From NCBI GenBank assembly GCA_013368375.1, contig JAACJP010000018.1, positions 248,001 to 312,000 on the forward strand: a stretch of DNA of 64,000 bases. The letters are read 5' to 3'. The number at the start of each line of letters is the position of its first letter. The first letter of the stretch is position 1. Position numbers and translations under genes: made by a program. Shown here piece by piece: positions 45,234 through 57,431 of this stretch. The DNA comes from Tricholomella constricta. Its lineage: Eukaryota; Basidiomycota; Agaricomycetes; Agaricales; Lyophyllaceae. The notes under the pieces were generated by a model. The model was not told where the DNA came from. It saw only the letters and a program-made list of their open reading frames with translations, and did not search any database.

Positions 45234-48200
45234 ATTAAAGGTGGTGGGAACGGGAATGGGAATGGGAATCGTATTAGAAGAGGGTAACTATCACCCAAGT
45301 TCCGTAGGCAGCTGCCAGGATTACCCACGATTTTATCTGGATCTCTCTTCCTTTTTGCCCTCTTTTGCCCCCCCCCCCCCCACCTCTCCCGTCGGATCTA
45401 GTACTTGGTCGTATTCAAAAAGGTTTCTTTGACACATGCCATCCCCCCCCCCACCCCCCCCTCCTCTCCCCCCTTGTTGCAATTGTGGTTTGTGGTTTAC
45501 GTTAGTTCTAAATCTCTTCCAGGTTCTAGCGTTGTTTTTTATATATATATTACTGTACGGATTCGACGAATCGCAATCATAATAATCAATCAGTTGTACA
45601 CCGAAGGCCCCGTATTGAGCGCACCCCGTCTGACAGTGGCAGGAGGATTGCAACCATCCCCAATGTGGTCAACCCAAACCCAACCCAAGGAAGCACACAC
45701 CATGTCTTCAACTCTTTTATTTTTTATATCTTTCTCGACCGCATGGAAAAACTATGATGACGCCCAAGAAGAAGATGTAGTGTTTCATCTTTTTGTGGAT
45801 GTTCAGAAACCGGCGAACGATCAGAGCGAGGTAGACAGATAGAGGGGTACTTGTAACGCCTGCTGATAATACCGAATGGGCCCACACATCAACATTCTTC
45901 CGGAGCGGAAAATCATACACTTGTTATCTCCATCATGTTAGCATCCCGGAGACTGCAAAACCACAACAGGAAAATAATACCCTCTATTATGTCCTTGGGT
46001 GCACGCTTCAAAAGGTTATCAGCCTTGGAGGACGGGTTCCGGAAACCGCTACTAATGCCCTGCCCTGAGACGTACGTCGTCAGTTGAATCGGAGGACGAA
46101 GGGTGTTCCATTAACCAGAAACTTAAATTAGCTCCAGCTCCAGATATGGCCGTTGGCCCGTGTCCGCCGCCAATATAAAAAGCCGCTGCCCCAGGCAGTT
46201 CTAAGGAACCCGCCTCGCCCCTTTTTTTCTTTTCTTTTTTTTTAAACTCTCCACGCGGGTCGGAAAGCGTAACTCAGACTGTACACACAGCGCGGCAGAC
46301 TAATCTGTAATCTGTATTAATGTCCGACACCGATGAGCGACGTACAATTGGAAGTTGAGGATGATGATGATGATGTTGATCTGGGTTCGGCTCGCGGGCA
46401 ATTAGAAAAAGCTAAACGTTTCCGCGAGTGGAGCGCGAGCAGCGGTCGGTCGGTCGGTCGGTCCCAAAACGCAAAATGCACTCCTGAGCCTAAGCAACCG
46501 GGATCCCGGCGGGGTAAAAGCGGGCAGTGATGCAAGGTGGATGAAAACAAACAAAGTGCAGAATCGATATACAGGGAAAACGCGCAGGTGTGTGTGTGTG
46601 TCGATAGCAAGAGCAAGGGTCATAAGACGAGGGGGGATGATGATGATGGCGAGATGAAGGAGTAAAGGAGCACCAGCGTTCCGAATTCGCGCACAAGGTC
46701 AAGGTCGGATGGAATGCGGCTAGTGGCGCGACGCCGCGGGCCTGTGTACCGGTGCAAGGTGAGCTCAGGTTCAGTCTGCACACCAAGAAGTATCATGTAG
46801 AGATGTCTATCACGCGATCGAGCCTCAACGATTGGCCGAGGTGGCCACGCGCACGGGTGACGGCATTAGAGTGGGACTGTAACTCCAACAGAGCCTGCAG
46901 AAGTTTTCCAGCGATGTCTTGTGTTCCTGTCAGAAAGGAGGCCGGGGGTAATGGTATGTTTAACGAACGGAAAAACCAGCGCCGCCGCTACCGACGACGA
47001 TTCAGAACGACGCGGAGTCGCGGATCATATACATATTACCATACCTCATCGTCGTCAACGTCACCGTCCCTACAATGTTTTTCGAACACAGTCTATAAGT
47101 AATAAGTGAAAAATCCGAGGATTCAGAGGTTGGGCGGAAATAGCCATGCATGAAAAAGCGCGCGCGCGGGAGAGATTGCCAAGTTATGTATACCCAATCA
47201 GATGCTCATTGTTCACCTGGCAGGTAGGCAGGTAAGTAGGTAAGGGGATTCCTAGAGGGCTCTCTCAGGCTGGTGACTGGTTGACTTCTCTCGGAACCTA
47301 AAAGCCACTCTCCAGTATGACGTGTGGGTTCCTACGTCCACGCGAAGCTGCTATTGCGGCCCGATAAGACACACCCAGTGAGCAGTATCAGTATCAGCAG
47401 CATGGCGTGGAGCTTGATCAAAAGAACGAAGGTAGGTACCTGTAATCATGACGAGATAGAGATGTTCATCAACGTTAAAGTTATGCATCAACGACAACCG
47501 TGGGCGAAACCACCTCGTTTTTAGACTTGCAGAAAGAAAAAGAGGAAGATGTGCATCAGAAATAGATTGACGGGGCACAAGACCAAGACCATACAGCGGG
47601 GGTATCCATGAACAATCCTCCGAAGAGCAGCGGTTGAATTTCATTTGGACGTCCAGATACACAGCACAAGACCACAAATTTTCGGCCTGAGATATTGTGG
47701 GAGATATGTCAGAATTCCTGACCTTTTCCTTGAAATGAATTGAAGATTTTCTCTCCTGGATTTCTACCAGTATTTCCTCGTTTTCCACTCATAACCCTGG
47801 CATTTTCCCTTGAAAATATGCTCACAATATGCCACGATAGATTGTATTCTATTTTCAATGATGACGTCCAGTCTTCTTTGCACGCCCGCCAAATGCGAGA
47901 ATGAGAAACACAAATATTGATACTATTGCAGGCGACCCAGACAACAATAACACGTCGTAACATGACCTCTGGCTCCTGCAAGGTACCTCTTTACAGACTT
48001 CATGACAATTTCAACACATCACCACCCTTTCCTACCTCTCCCTCCATGGGAGACATTGTGCAGGAAGAAGCGGCCGGCCCAATCGAGGACAGGCCGGTCG
48101 ACGGTGGTGGGGGCACCTTGAAGGAACCACTGGGTGCGGCGGTAGTGCGAGATGCTGGGTCGGAATGGTGCAGGTACGTCAGTATGATGCTCCAGTGGTT

Positions 48201-48362
48201 CGCCAGCTGGAATGCCAACGGGCTCGTGGTCAGGGATGGGTTCGGGGGATGCGGGGAAGAGGAGACACGCATAATGTGTGGGACTAAGTATAGCTTAAGA
48301 AGGGCGAGAGACCGACATTGCATCCGAAGGCCATGAGGGTGAGTCTGATTTTTTCGCTGTGC
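45234..48362. other. Intergenic, no supported gene
   Basis: It starts with the 3' region of the repeat-peptide gene (C-rich runs at 45369-45381 and 45447-45473). TATAAAA occurs at 46175, but no coding frame follows that I can support. A 145-codon minus-strand frame (47788-47351) shows no family features. Confidence 0.4.
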
Positions 48363-48592
48363 TCATTCGGCTTGAAGAGGGGCGATGAGGGCAGGAAATG
48401 CTGCGACACATGTTAGCAACAGTGGGTAGGGCTGCACAAGGACATACATTTGTCCAGGGAGGGGTACATTTTGTATCCTGTGGTGTTCGTGACGAGGCAA
48501 AATTGCCAGCTGACCTTGCACGAGGAGCATGCGGCAGTGGGTGCGGGGTCTCGCTGCGCTCGCCGGACATAATGGCTTTTTGAGGTGGACAT
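48363..48592 (-). CDS. Small Cys-containing protein, 60 aa (tentative)
   Basis: Exons 48592-48448 and 48400-48363 around a 47-nt intron (GTATGT...GCTAAC...CGCAG). The protein reads MSTSKSHYVRRAQRDP, then ACSSCKVSWQFC, and ends FPALIAPLQAE. The CxxC-x6-C pattern could be half of a zinc site. I do not recognise it. The good intron signals are the only support; it may be a fragment of a larger zinc-finger-type gene. It is downstream of, and in the same orientation as, the DUF6532-like gene. Confidence 0.3.
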
Positions 48593-48920
48593 GGTGCAAG
48601 GACCTCCAGACGAGGATAAGATCGCGTAATGTATTAGAAGACATCAGGAAAAGTACACACATCCTTTTAAGGTCTTTCGCACCTTTTGTAAGTGACAAAA
48701 GGATCAAAAGTGCTGGAAGGAGCGACACTTTTATAAGAAGGTCCCCCATTCTTATAGAAGGTATTTTCACTTATTTAAGTGGCGAAAGACACGAGAAAGA
48801 GACTGAAAAGCATTTGTGTAAGTTCTTTGAAAGTATCAGATAAGAGCACACTGTTTCTTGCCAGGATCGCACATTTGGGTTTTGAATAGGGTATATTTGT
48901 GTTACGTTGTATGGGGTTCG

Positions 48921-49133
48921 TTACATAAGAGAACTACAGGCTTGGATGTCGTCGTCAACGATCTCCACGTCCGACGAGTCCAGACCCTTCGATGTTGCAT
49001 CGGGAGTCGGTGGAGCTTGCTTCGCTTTTTTCTTCCTGCCCCGTGCAAATGGTGCTGCCGCCTGGAGAATCAGTTTCCAATTCTCGTCATTGAGGGCTTT
49101 GACGACGCGAGTGAGAGAAACGGATGTAGGACC
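48921..49133 (-). pseudogene. Coding-like tail after the in-frame stop of the DUF6532-like gene
   Basis: Immediately after the TAA the same frame reads GPTSVSLTRVVKALNDENWK, then APFARGRKKKAKQAPPTPDA and LDSSDVEIVDDDIQACSSLM before a second stop. Composition and charge fit a genuine C-terminus with a nuclear-localisation-like KKKAK. Either the stop is a recent nonsense mutation, it is read through, or an unrecognised intron removes it. Confidence 0.5.
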
Positions 49134-51248
49134 TTAAATAACACCTTCGGGAAATTGAGGGAAATTTTTGGGGTTGCGGCCATCAAGATCATTCCAGTTT
49201 TCGCCAGAAAAGTCGCCGAACGGACGCGGGACTTCGAGGAACTCGCCCGATGTCCAACGCGAGATTGCGCGAAGTGCCTGTAAAGAAAAATAACAGTCAA
49301 TTAGCCCAATTTTCCAGATGCCAAGTAATGGTACTCGCCGCTTGTATTGCCATTATTAGTGCAGTTTCGGGGTATTGCTTGGAGCGCTGATTTGCTGGCA
49401 GGCTGGAAATGCGGTTCAAGTGGTGTCCCAAGCCAACAAGTATCAGCGGATGCTGAAACATGCCCTACAAACTCGGATGAGTGGAGAAAGGCTTTAAGAG
49501 AATATAATGTATGCACCCGTCGAACTCGATGCTGACTCCCATTTGGCGAAGCATCAACATATTCGCGCCAATAGAATGGATGCGCCTGGTATGTTCCGCT
49601 GAGAGCCCACTTGCACCACTTGGAGATGTACTCGGGGGTGTCTTCGGGCAATTCGAGGTCTTCGGACATGTGGTCCAGGGCGGCTTTTCCAATCTTTGTG
49701 CGCCAGGCACCTAGTCGATCATCTGCCTATGAAAATTGAAGTGAAGATTAGAAAAGAATAGGTAGCATTTGTAGGACTCACCAGTTTCATCACGATCCGT
49801 TTCATTCCATCTCGACCTGAACCAAAGGCGACTGTGGGAAATATTTGGGCCCACAAGTTGTGTATTTGAGGTTCATAGTCGTATATTGATCCCCACGGAG
49901 TCCCAATGCCGAAGATTTCATGCAGTTTGGGGCAGAAGATGTCATCAAAATCATCCTTGATGGCGGCAGGGATATCCTTCAAGGTTCGTATTTCTTGGTG
50001 ACGTCGAATGGGGCGAGGGATGAACTGTTCAGGTGGAATGAAGTTCGAGACATCAGTTGTTGGTACAACTTTGGCTAGCGACTGATGTTGATTGTCGTGA
50101 GCGATCAGTCCAGTTTTCTCAGCATCACATACCTTCACGTTGGCAACTGTCCTGCTCTCCTCTTCCTCGTCATCACTGATGCCGCCAAGTGGCTCATTAT
50201 CACTGGTACCACCATCCTCCGATGCAGGAACACTAGTCGGGGCTGGCCCCGAGGAAATTGACATGGCTGAATTACGGGAGAGAGAACGTTTGTGAGATGA
50301 GTAATGGGTCCAGCCAGGTTCATCCCAGGTTGAGGTATCGTCGATGTCATCCACAGGCTCATCCCAGCCGTCACGAAGGCCTATCTCTGACTTCTTGAGT
50401 TTCTTGCTGTTTTTGTCCCTAAGTGTCGATGTCAAATTTGAAAGCTTTGAAGAAGTCCATATCTTACTGTTGAACATGCGCTTTACGCTTATTCTTATTG
50501 TGCTCACCCTTCTGGCTTTCAGCACGCAAGGCTTGGATTTCGGAACGTAATTGTCCTCGCTCCTTTGGGGTACGCTTTTCCTTCTGCTTAGCCGCTCCAT
50601 GTTGTTGATGTTCTTCTTCTTCAGCAGAGTCATCAAACAACTCGTCCAGGCCCTCCTGGGCAGGATATGGCTGATAATCATCCTCTGAGCTCAGGTCATC
50701 AAGAAGCCTTTCGGAATCATCAACACCTATCAATGAACGTCAACGTGGCATGCCGTCCAGTCTAATAATCACTCACCTGCAACTGTATCGACCACTGGAC
50801 GTTTTCGAGTGATGCGGGGTGGTAAATCTATTGTCTGTATATCCCGTTCAAATGCCTCATCCTCCTTTTCCATAGCGTCTTCTATTGCAGCTGCATCGCG
50901 AATGGAAGTAGCATGACCATGCTGCTTCTGAGCCTTTTCAAGTATCTTCTTTTCGCGTTCAGCTGTAACTACACTGGATGGGCGTCTGGCTGCTGGAAGG
51001 TCAGGGGCGGCCGGGTGTGGGTTTCGATTAGGGCGAAGAGTCCTCGTTACTTGGGCTGGCTCGTTCACGGCAGTGGGGGCCGTCGCTTGAGAAATAGTAG
51101 AAGAATCACCTGGCTGCGCCAAAATGGGTGGAGAATTCTCTTGTGCGGGCTCCGCGGAGGTTAGTACAGGTCCGGATAGCTTGCTATGGTCACCTGCTCC
51201 TTTGCCGCGCCCTCGTCGACGCCCCTGTCCTCTGCGTCCTCGTGCCAT
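49134..51248 (-). CDS. DUF6532-like large protein, possibly C-terminally truncated
   Basis: Six exons: 51248-50777, 50726-50468, 50418-49782, 49726-49517, 49464-49339, 49277-49134; 615 aa. The N-terminus is RGG-like (MARGRRGQGRRRGRGKGAGD), then Pro/Ala-rich, then charged coiled-coil-like (AEREKKILEKAQKQHGHATS). Acidic stretches (DSAEEEEHQQ, SDDEEEES) precede a folded C-terminal half: FIPPEQFIPRPIRRHQEIRT, KWCKWALSGTYQAHPFYWRE, GMFQHPLILVGLGHHLNRIS. This half resembles the DUF6532 domain widespread in mushroom genomes, function unknown; that match is from memory and moderate. The intron 49338-49278 begins GCGAGT, a GC-AG intron. After the TAA at 49134 the same frame stays open for 70 more codons. 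Confidence 0.65.
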
Positions 51249-51483
51249 GTCAGTAGGGTATTGGATATCAAGGTGGAGGTAAGTGACACATTGCAATCCA
51301 AAATTCCAAATTGTAATAACTCGAACCATCACAACAGGATCCAAATAACCTCCTGTTGGAGGCGTTAACCTCAGCAAGTCTCACGGTAGGGCGGGAAAGA
51401 CAGGATATGGTAAGATAGATCTATATACGGTACACCACAATGTATTTATAGTTCTGTAAGCCGCACGGACCATGCCTCGTGGA

Positions 51484-51973
51484 TGTTAGGAGAACACCCG
51501 TTCACGCCCTCCGACGCTCACCGACTGTCCCCCAACACGTGCGATCGCTCCCGACCGATCGCGCCCCCGACCCCGACGCTCCGACCCAAGCGTCGGTGTA
51601 CATACTTATACATCCCTGTCGCTACCTCCCCTTCCAGCGCGCGCCCGATCCCGACGTCCGACATCCCGACGTCGGTCGCCTGACCTCGTGCCCGCGCCCT
51701 GAGCCACGAGGATCGGACAGCGTCGGGAACGTGTACATACACGCACCACTGCCCATCCGTTATCATTTACGTACCATACACCCCAGAGAGCCGGCCCTCA
51801 CGTATCTTATTCGTATATAGTCATCCTCCCGACATGGGGGAATCCTTTACTCTATTCTCATTGGATTCCCCTCTGTCAGGTAGGTTACTTACGCTCTCTC
51901 TACCGTACATAATATAACATTGGATTCCCCTCTGTCAGCACGACTAAGCTCTGCAGCTGAGGTCGCCCTAACA
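51484..51973 (+). repeat. Element B 5' LTR
   Basis: 490 bp, TGTTAGG...CCTAACA. TATATA lies at 51814, TTACTCTATTCT at 51847-51858, and 20-bp direct repeats at 51860-51879 and 51919-51938, the first followed by GTAGG. The first 80 bp differ from the 3' LTR at several sites, mostly transitions. Confidence 0.9.
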
Positions 51974-51975
51974 GC

Positions 51976-51987
51976 AGAATAGAGTAA
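51976..51987 (+). other. Element B primer-binding site (self-priming type)
   Basis: AGAATAGAGTAA is the exact reverse complement of TTACTCTATTCT in this element's own LTR. Compared with element A, the changed base in the LTR is matched by a complementary change here. Confidence 0.75.
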
Positions 51988-52100
51988 CTCTAGAAACCCG
52001 ACGAAGCCGACCGATCCGCTTCCGCGCCGAAACACGCATCTGCTACACGCGACCGTCCAACGCGCGCTCGCTCTGATCGCCCGCCCAGTCCCGTTTCGAG

Positions 52101-53315
52101 ATGTCCGAATTTGGTGACATGTCGCAGCGACCGTTCTCTCCGTTCCTCACGACGGAGGAGCGGTTGGCGAATATGGAAGCCACAATTTCGGCTCTCTCTG
52201 CCTCCAATACCTCCAACTTGGCCTCTATGGACCGCCTCTCCGCTCTTTTCGAAAAATTCATGTCGGGGACACCCCCCAATCCCACCCCCGCTGCTCCCGA
52301 AGCAGACACGACCCCTCCGCCGCCTGAGACGACCACCCCGCTGCCAGGCTCTCCGCGATCGGGATTGCACCACCTCCGACCGTCGCCCCCTTCCATTTAC
52401 GACGGCGCCCGATTGGGCGGTCGCGTGTTCTTGAACGCCTGCAAGCTCTACTTCTCCTTGTGCGGGGGAAGTTTCGCCGACGACCACGCCCGAATAGTAT
52501 GGGTGCTGTCGTACATGCAGCACGGGCGAGCCGCCGACTTCGTCAGTCGGGTGTTCCAGTTCGGAACCGCCAAGGACGTCTTTCCCGCCTGGAAGGACTT
52601 CGAAAACACCTTCCGCGGCGAGTTCTTCCTCTTCGATGAGGTCGCCGATGCCGCGCTCATCCTGGAGTCGACAGCGTACTTCCAGAATGGTCGATCGATC
52701 GACAAGTACATCGACTCGTTCCGATCCCTGTGGGTCAAGGCGGGCTACCCAGATGGGCGTCACCTGGTCCTCAAATTCCGTCGGGGAATGGACCCGAAAC
52801 TCTCGAGGCGACTCGGAAGCATCACCACGGGTCGCCCGCACGACGAGAAGATTGAGGAGTGGCTGAGGATCGCTCGTTCTCAAGATTTCATCATGAGGTC
52901 GGAGGACGACTTCCACCGTCGGATGGTCCCGACAAAGGCGCCCGACAGCCGCCAGCCCACCGCCGCAGCTGCACGATGGGCGTTCGCTACTGCCCCCGCT
53001 CCCGCTCCCGCTCTCGCTCCCCCCGCCCCCCACGCTCCTGTCGCACCAGCCCCCAGGCCGATCCCCCAGGGCATCCCAATGGACGTAGATCGGATGCGCG
53101 ATCGAGTCGCGCCTGCCGACGACCACTGTTTCCGGTGCAAGAAAAAGGGTCACTACTCTCGTGACTGCCCTTTGCGCTGGGACGTGCGCCACATGCTCGA
53201 TGATGAGCTGGAGGCACTTATCATGGAACGTCTAGCTCGCAAGGACGCAGTCCCCGCCGACCCGACTCCATCGTCGGCCGACGCGACTGCCTCCGATGCC
53301 GAGGAGGGTTTTTAA
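52101..53315 (+). CDS. Element B Gag
   Basis: 404 aa from MSEFGDMSQRPFSPF. The Gag core has FLNACKLYFSLCGGSF, QHGRAADFVSRVFQFG, FRGEFFLFDEVADAALILES and LKFRRGMDPKLSRRLGSI. A Pro/Ala-rich linker (APAPAPALAPPAPHAP) leads to the CCHC knuckle CFRCKKKGHYSRDC. It diverges more from A and C than they do from each other. The frame is intact although pol is not. It ends GGT TTT TAA, where G GGT TTT is a classical -1 slippery heptamer. Confidence 0.9.
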   Translation: MSEFGDMSQRPFSPFLTTEERLANMEATISALSASNTSNLASMDRLSALFEKFMSGTPPNPTPAAPEADTTPPPPETTTPLPGSPRSGLHHLRPSPPSIYDGARLGGRVFLNACKLYFSLCGGSFADDHARIVWVLSYMQHGRAADFVSRVFQFGTAKDVFPAWKDFENTFRGEFFLFDEVADAALILESTAYFQNGRSIDKYIDSFRSLWVKAGYPDGRHLVLKFRRGMDPKLSRRLGSITTGRPHDEKIEEWLRIARSQDFIMRSEDDFHRRMVPTKAPDSRQPTAAAARWAFATAPAPAPALAPPAPHAPVAPAPRPIPQGIPMDVDRMRDRVAPADDHCFRCKKKGHYSRDCPLRWDVRHMLDDELEALIMERLARKDAVPADPTPSSADATASDAEEGF

Positions 53316-56300
53316 TCACACAACGGGTGGAACGTACGCCCCCGTTGTCTAGTCGTAATCGGTTCGCTCCTTTATCCGTAGAATACACCAATACACCTAA
53401 TATTGCTGCTATTCCGACGAGTGAACCGACCGACAAAGACGTACAAAACCCCTCCGACCCGATGACACCGATCACAGTCGCTAAGCCGATCGCCCCGTCG
53501 CGTCGTGGCCTACCCCGCTGGGAAAAGCGACTTCCTAGTCGCTTCATCGCCGCTGCCTCCCCCTGCCCCAGATCCCTGTGGCTCAACGTCGAACTAGAGA
53601 CCACCGACACCCAGGAGTCGCATGCCGTCACTGCCCTAGTGGACAGCGGAGCGACCGGCAGTTTTCTCAATGTCGCTTTTGTCGAGAAACACAAGCTCAC
53701 GACCAAGGTGCTTAGTCGGCCATCCCTGGTTTACAATGTGGACGGCACCCTCAACGAAGGCGGTTCGGTCTCTTGCATCGTAGAAGCTGTCTTGCGATAC
53801 AACGGTCATACCGAACGAGCCGTCTTCGGGGTCACCCAGTTAGGCAAGCAAGACATGATCCTCGGGTTCAACTGGCTTAAAAACCATAACCCCGAGATCG
53901 ACTGGGAGACCAAGGAGGTGAAGATGAGTCGCTGTCCGACGCAGTGCGACACCTGCAAGGACGAGGTCAAAGCCGATCGGCGCGCACGCACCAGAGTGCG
54001 CGCAGCGATCCGCGCCTGTCGAGCCAACGGTATCCCGATGACTGAGCCCGACCTGCGAGCCCCGACCAACCCGTGTGTTGAGGACAACTCTGATGAGGAG
54101 GAGTTCCTCCCCTACACCCTGATCCTGGAGGAACCTGACCCAGAGTCTGACGACTTCCTGGTGGAAACCTTCCTGAATGGCGATCGCATCTTCGCGACCG
54201 CGATCCATCCGACTCCGACCGCCGAACATATTCGGGCCAGCCAAACGACATCGCAGCGACTTGCGGAAGCGCACGCTGCTAACTCCGTGCCCAGAACTTT
54301 CCGCGACGCAGTACTGACCCACCTCCACGACTTTGAAGACGTCTTCTCTAAAGTCGCATTCGATGAGCTTCCAGAGCGCAAGCAATGGGACCATGCCATC
54401 GAACTGGAGCCGGGCGCGTCGCCGACGGGCACGAAGGTCTACCCGCTCTCACCGGCAGAACAGGTTGAACTTGACGCGTTCCTCAAGGAGAACCTCGAGA
54501 CAGGTCGCATCCGACCGTCCAAGTCGCCCATGGCGTCGCCGGTCTTCTTCATCAAGAAGAAGGACGGGTCGCTCCGTCTGGTTCAGGACTACCGGACGCT
54601 CAATGCGCTCACGGTGAAGAACCAATACCCACTGCCCCCCCTCATTAGCGAACTGGTAAATAACCTTCGCGGCGCGCGGTACTTCACCAAGTTGGACGTC
54701 CGATGGGGGTACAACAACGTCCGGATCAAGGAAGGCGACGAGTGGAAGGCAGCGTTTCGGACGAATCGTGGCCTCTTCGAGCTGCTCGTCATGTTTTTCG
54801 GCCTCACGAACAGCCCCGCCACATTTCAGACCATGATGAATGATATCTTCCGCGATCTGATCGCTGAAGGTGTTGTTTGCGTGTACCTCGATGACATCTT
54901 GATTTATACAAAGACGCTAGAGGAACACCGTCGGGTCGCGCGACTGGTACTGGACCGACTCCGCGAACATCAGCTGTTCTTAAAGCCCGAGAAATGCGAA
55001 TTCGAGCAGACTAAGATCGAGTATCTCGGGCTGATCATTTCGCAAGGGCAAGCGGAAATGGATCCGGTTAAAGTCGCTGGAGTGTTGGAATGGCCGGCGC
55101 CGAAGAACAAGAAGGAGGTGCAAGCGTTCCTAGGCTTCACCAATTTCTACCGACGGTTCATCCAGGACTTTTCGCACCACGCCCGACCCCTGTTCGATCT
55201 GACGGGCAAGGACGTCGCCTGGCGGTGGGGAGAGTCGGAGCAGTCGGCCTTTGCCCTTCTGAAGTCCGCGATCACGTCGGGGCCAGTCCTCATGTTCCCC
55301 GACGACGACCGACCGTACCGCATCGAAGCCGACTCGTCCGACTTCGCAACGGGCACGGTCCTGTCGCAAGAGTCGCCGTCCGATGGCAAGTGGCACCCGG
55401 TCGCGTTCTACTCGAAGAGCTTGAACGCCGTCGATTGGAACTACGAGATCCATGACAAAGAAATGCTGGCGATCATCCGGTCTCTGGAGGAATGGCGACA
55501 CTTCGTAGAAGGCGCAAAGCACAAGGTGGAGATCTGGACCGACCACAAGAACCTTGAGTACTTCCTCACCGCGAAGAAACTCAATCGGCGTCAAGCCCGA
55601 TGGTCGCTTTACCTCGCTAACTTCGACTTCGCCCTCCACCACCGTCCTGGCCGTAGCATGGGCAAACCCGACGCGTTATCGCGTCGCCCCGACCATGGCG
55701 ACGGAAGCGCCGACAACGCCAACATCGTGCTGCTCAAACCAGAATTCTTCGCCGTTCGTGCAACTGAAGGCCTTGCACTGGTCGGAGAGGAGGATGATGT
55801 GCTGAAAGCGATCCGCAAGGGCAATCGCGATGGAGCTCAGGAGGATGCGGTCGCGAAAGCGGCGCAACTGGTCAAAGCATCCAAGATCGCCGGCCGCTCC
55901 CTTCGCTTTGGCGAGTGGGGAGAGGAAGGCGGTCTGCTCACGTTCCGTGGACGGATCTATGTCCCGAACGTCCCAGACCTTCGCCGACGCATTGTGGAGC
56001 AGCACCACGACTCCAAGGTCGCTGGTCACCCCGGTCGCTGGAAGACGCTCGAACTGGTGTCGCGCAACTACTGGTGGCCCCAGATGTCGCGCTTCATCGG
56101 TTCGTACACCAGCACCTGTGACATGTGTCTGCGCACGAAACCTCGCCGCCAACTCCCCGTCGGACAGCTGCAGCCGCTTCCCATCCCCGAAGGCCGATGG
56201 AATGTCGTATCGGTCGACTTCATCACCGAACTTCCAGAGTCCAACGGCCACAACGCGATCATGAATGTCGTGGATTCGGTCGGAAAGCGCGCGCACTTCA

Positions 56301-57349
56301 TTGCGTCGCACACGACTTGTTCGGCCCTGGGAGCTGCGAACCTCTACCGTCGCCACGTCTGGAAGCTGCACGGTCTCCCCGACGCATTCGTCTCCGATCG
56401 AGGTCCACAGTTCGTCGCCGAGTTCACGCGCGAATTGTACAGACTTCTGGGTATCAAGCTGTCAGCCTCAACGGCGTACCACCCACAGACCGACTGACAG
56501 ACAGAGCGTGTCAACCAGGAACTGGAACAGTTCTTGCGAGTCTTCTGCAATGAGCGCCAGAACGATTGGGAGGATCTCCTGCCCGACGCCGAATTCAGTT
56601 ACAACAACCATGTACATTCGGCGACGCAGCAGACCCCCTTCCTGCTTGACACTGGTCGGCATCCGCGCATGGGCTTTGAGCCGCGTCGGGGCGTTTCCAA
56701 GAACGAGTCAGCCGACAAGTTCGTGGAGCGCATGAAGGAAGCACAGGAGGAAGCCAAGGCAGCGCTTTCAAAGGCCAAAGACGACATGGAGCGGTATTAC
56801 AACCAGCGACACGCCCCAACGCCCGACTACCAGCCTGGCGACAAGGTATACTTGGACGCGACCGACATTTCTACGACCTGACCGTCTAAGAAGTTGTCGC
56901 ATCGCTACCTTGGCCCTTTCGTCGTGCAAAGGCGAGTCGGCCCGCTTGCATACCGCCTCCTGCTGCCTCAGTCCATGAAGCGCATCCACCCAGTCTTCCA
57001 CGTCGTGAAGCTCATCCCCGCCGTCGCTGATCCGATCGAAGGTCGTCGATCCGATCCCCCTCCGCCCCCCGACATAATCGACGACGAACCCCATTACGAA
57101 GTTGAAAAGATCCTCGATAGCCGAACCTTCCGCAAAAAACTACAGTACAAGGTCCTGTGGAAGGGCTATGGTTACGAAGAAGCTTCTTGGGAACCTCGCG
57201 AAAATGTCGCCGCCCCCGATCTGGTGCGAAAGTTCCACCGTGACAACCCTGACGCTGCCCGCCATATTCGTGGCATATTCACGTTATCCCCGGCCGTCTT
57301 CGCCACCGCGGCCCCGCACCGAGTCGTTGCGATTCAAAAGGGGGGGTGA
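53312..57349 (+). pseudogene. Element B Pol with two nonsense codons
   Basis: 1346 codons in one unbroken frame except for TGA at 56495-56497 and TGA at 56879-56881. Protease (ALVDSGATGSFLN), complete RT (KLDVRWGYNN, YLDDILIY), RNase H (DHKNLEYF) and the integrase zinc finger lie before the first stop, which falls in AYHPQTD just before the integrase catalytic Glu region. The second stop is 3' of the DDE core, before the chromodomain (YKVLWKGYGYEEASWEPREN). Relative to element C the first stop is GGA to TGA and the second CGA to TGA. No frameshifts are present, so inactivation is fairly young. One extra Pro codon occurs in PLPPLISEL. An integrase-less, chromodomain-less Gag-Pol could still be made. 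Confidence 0.9.
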
Positions 57350-57431
57350 TGTTAGGGGAACACCCGTTCACACCCTCCGACGCTCACCGACTGTCCCCCG
57401 ACACGTGTGATCGCTCCCGACCGATCGCGCC
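57350..57431 (+). repeat. Element B 3' LTR, left part
   Basis: TGTTAGGGGAACACCC... to ATCGCGCC, broken after 82 bp by element C. It resumes at 63829 as CCCGACCCCGATGCTCCGAC, matching position 83 onward of the 5' LTR. Confidence 0.9.

Noticed and set aside
47351..47788. 145-codon open frame, minus strand
   Set aside because: No domain, poor start context and no supporting intron signals or neighbours.
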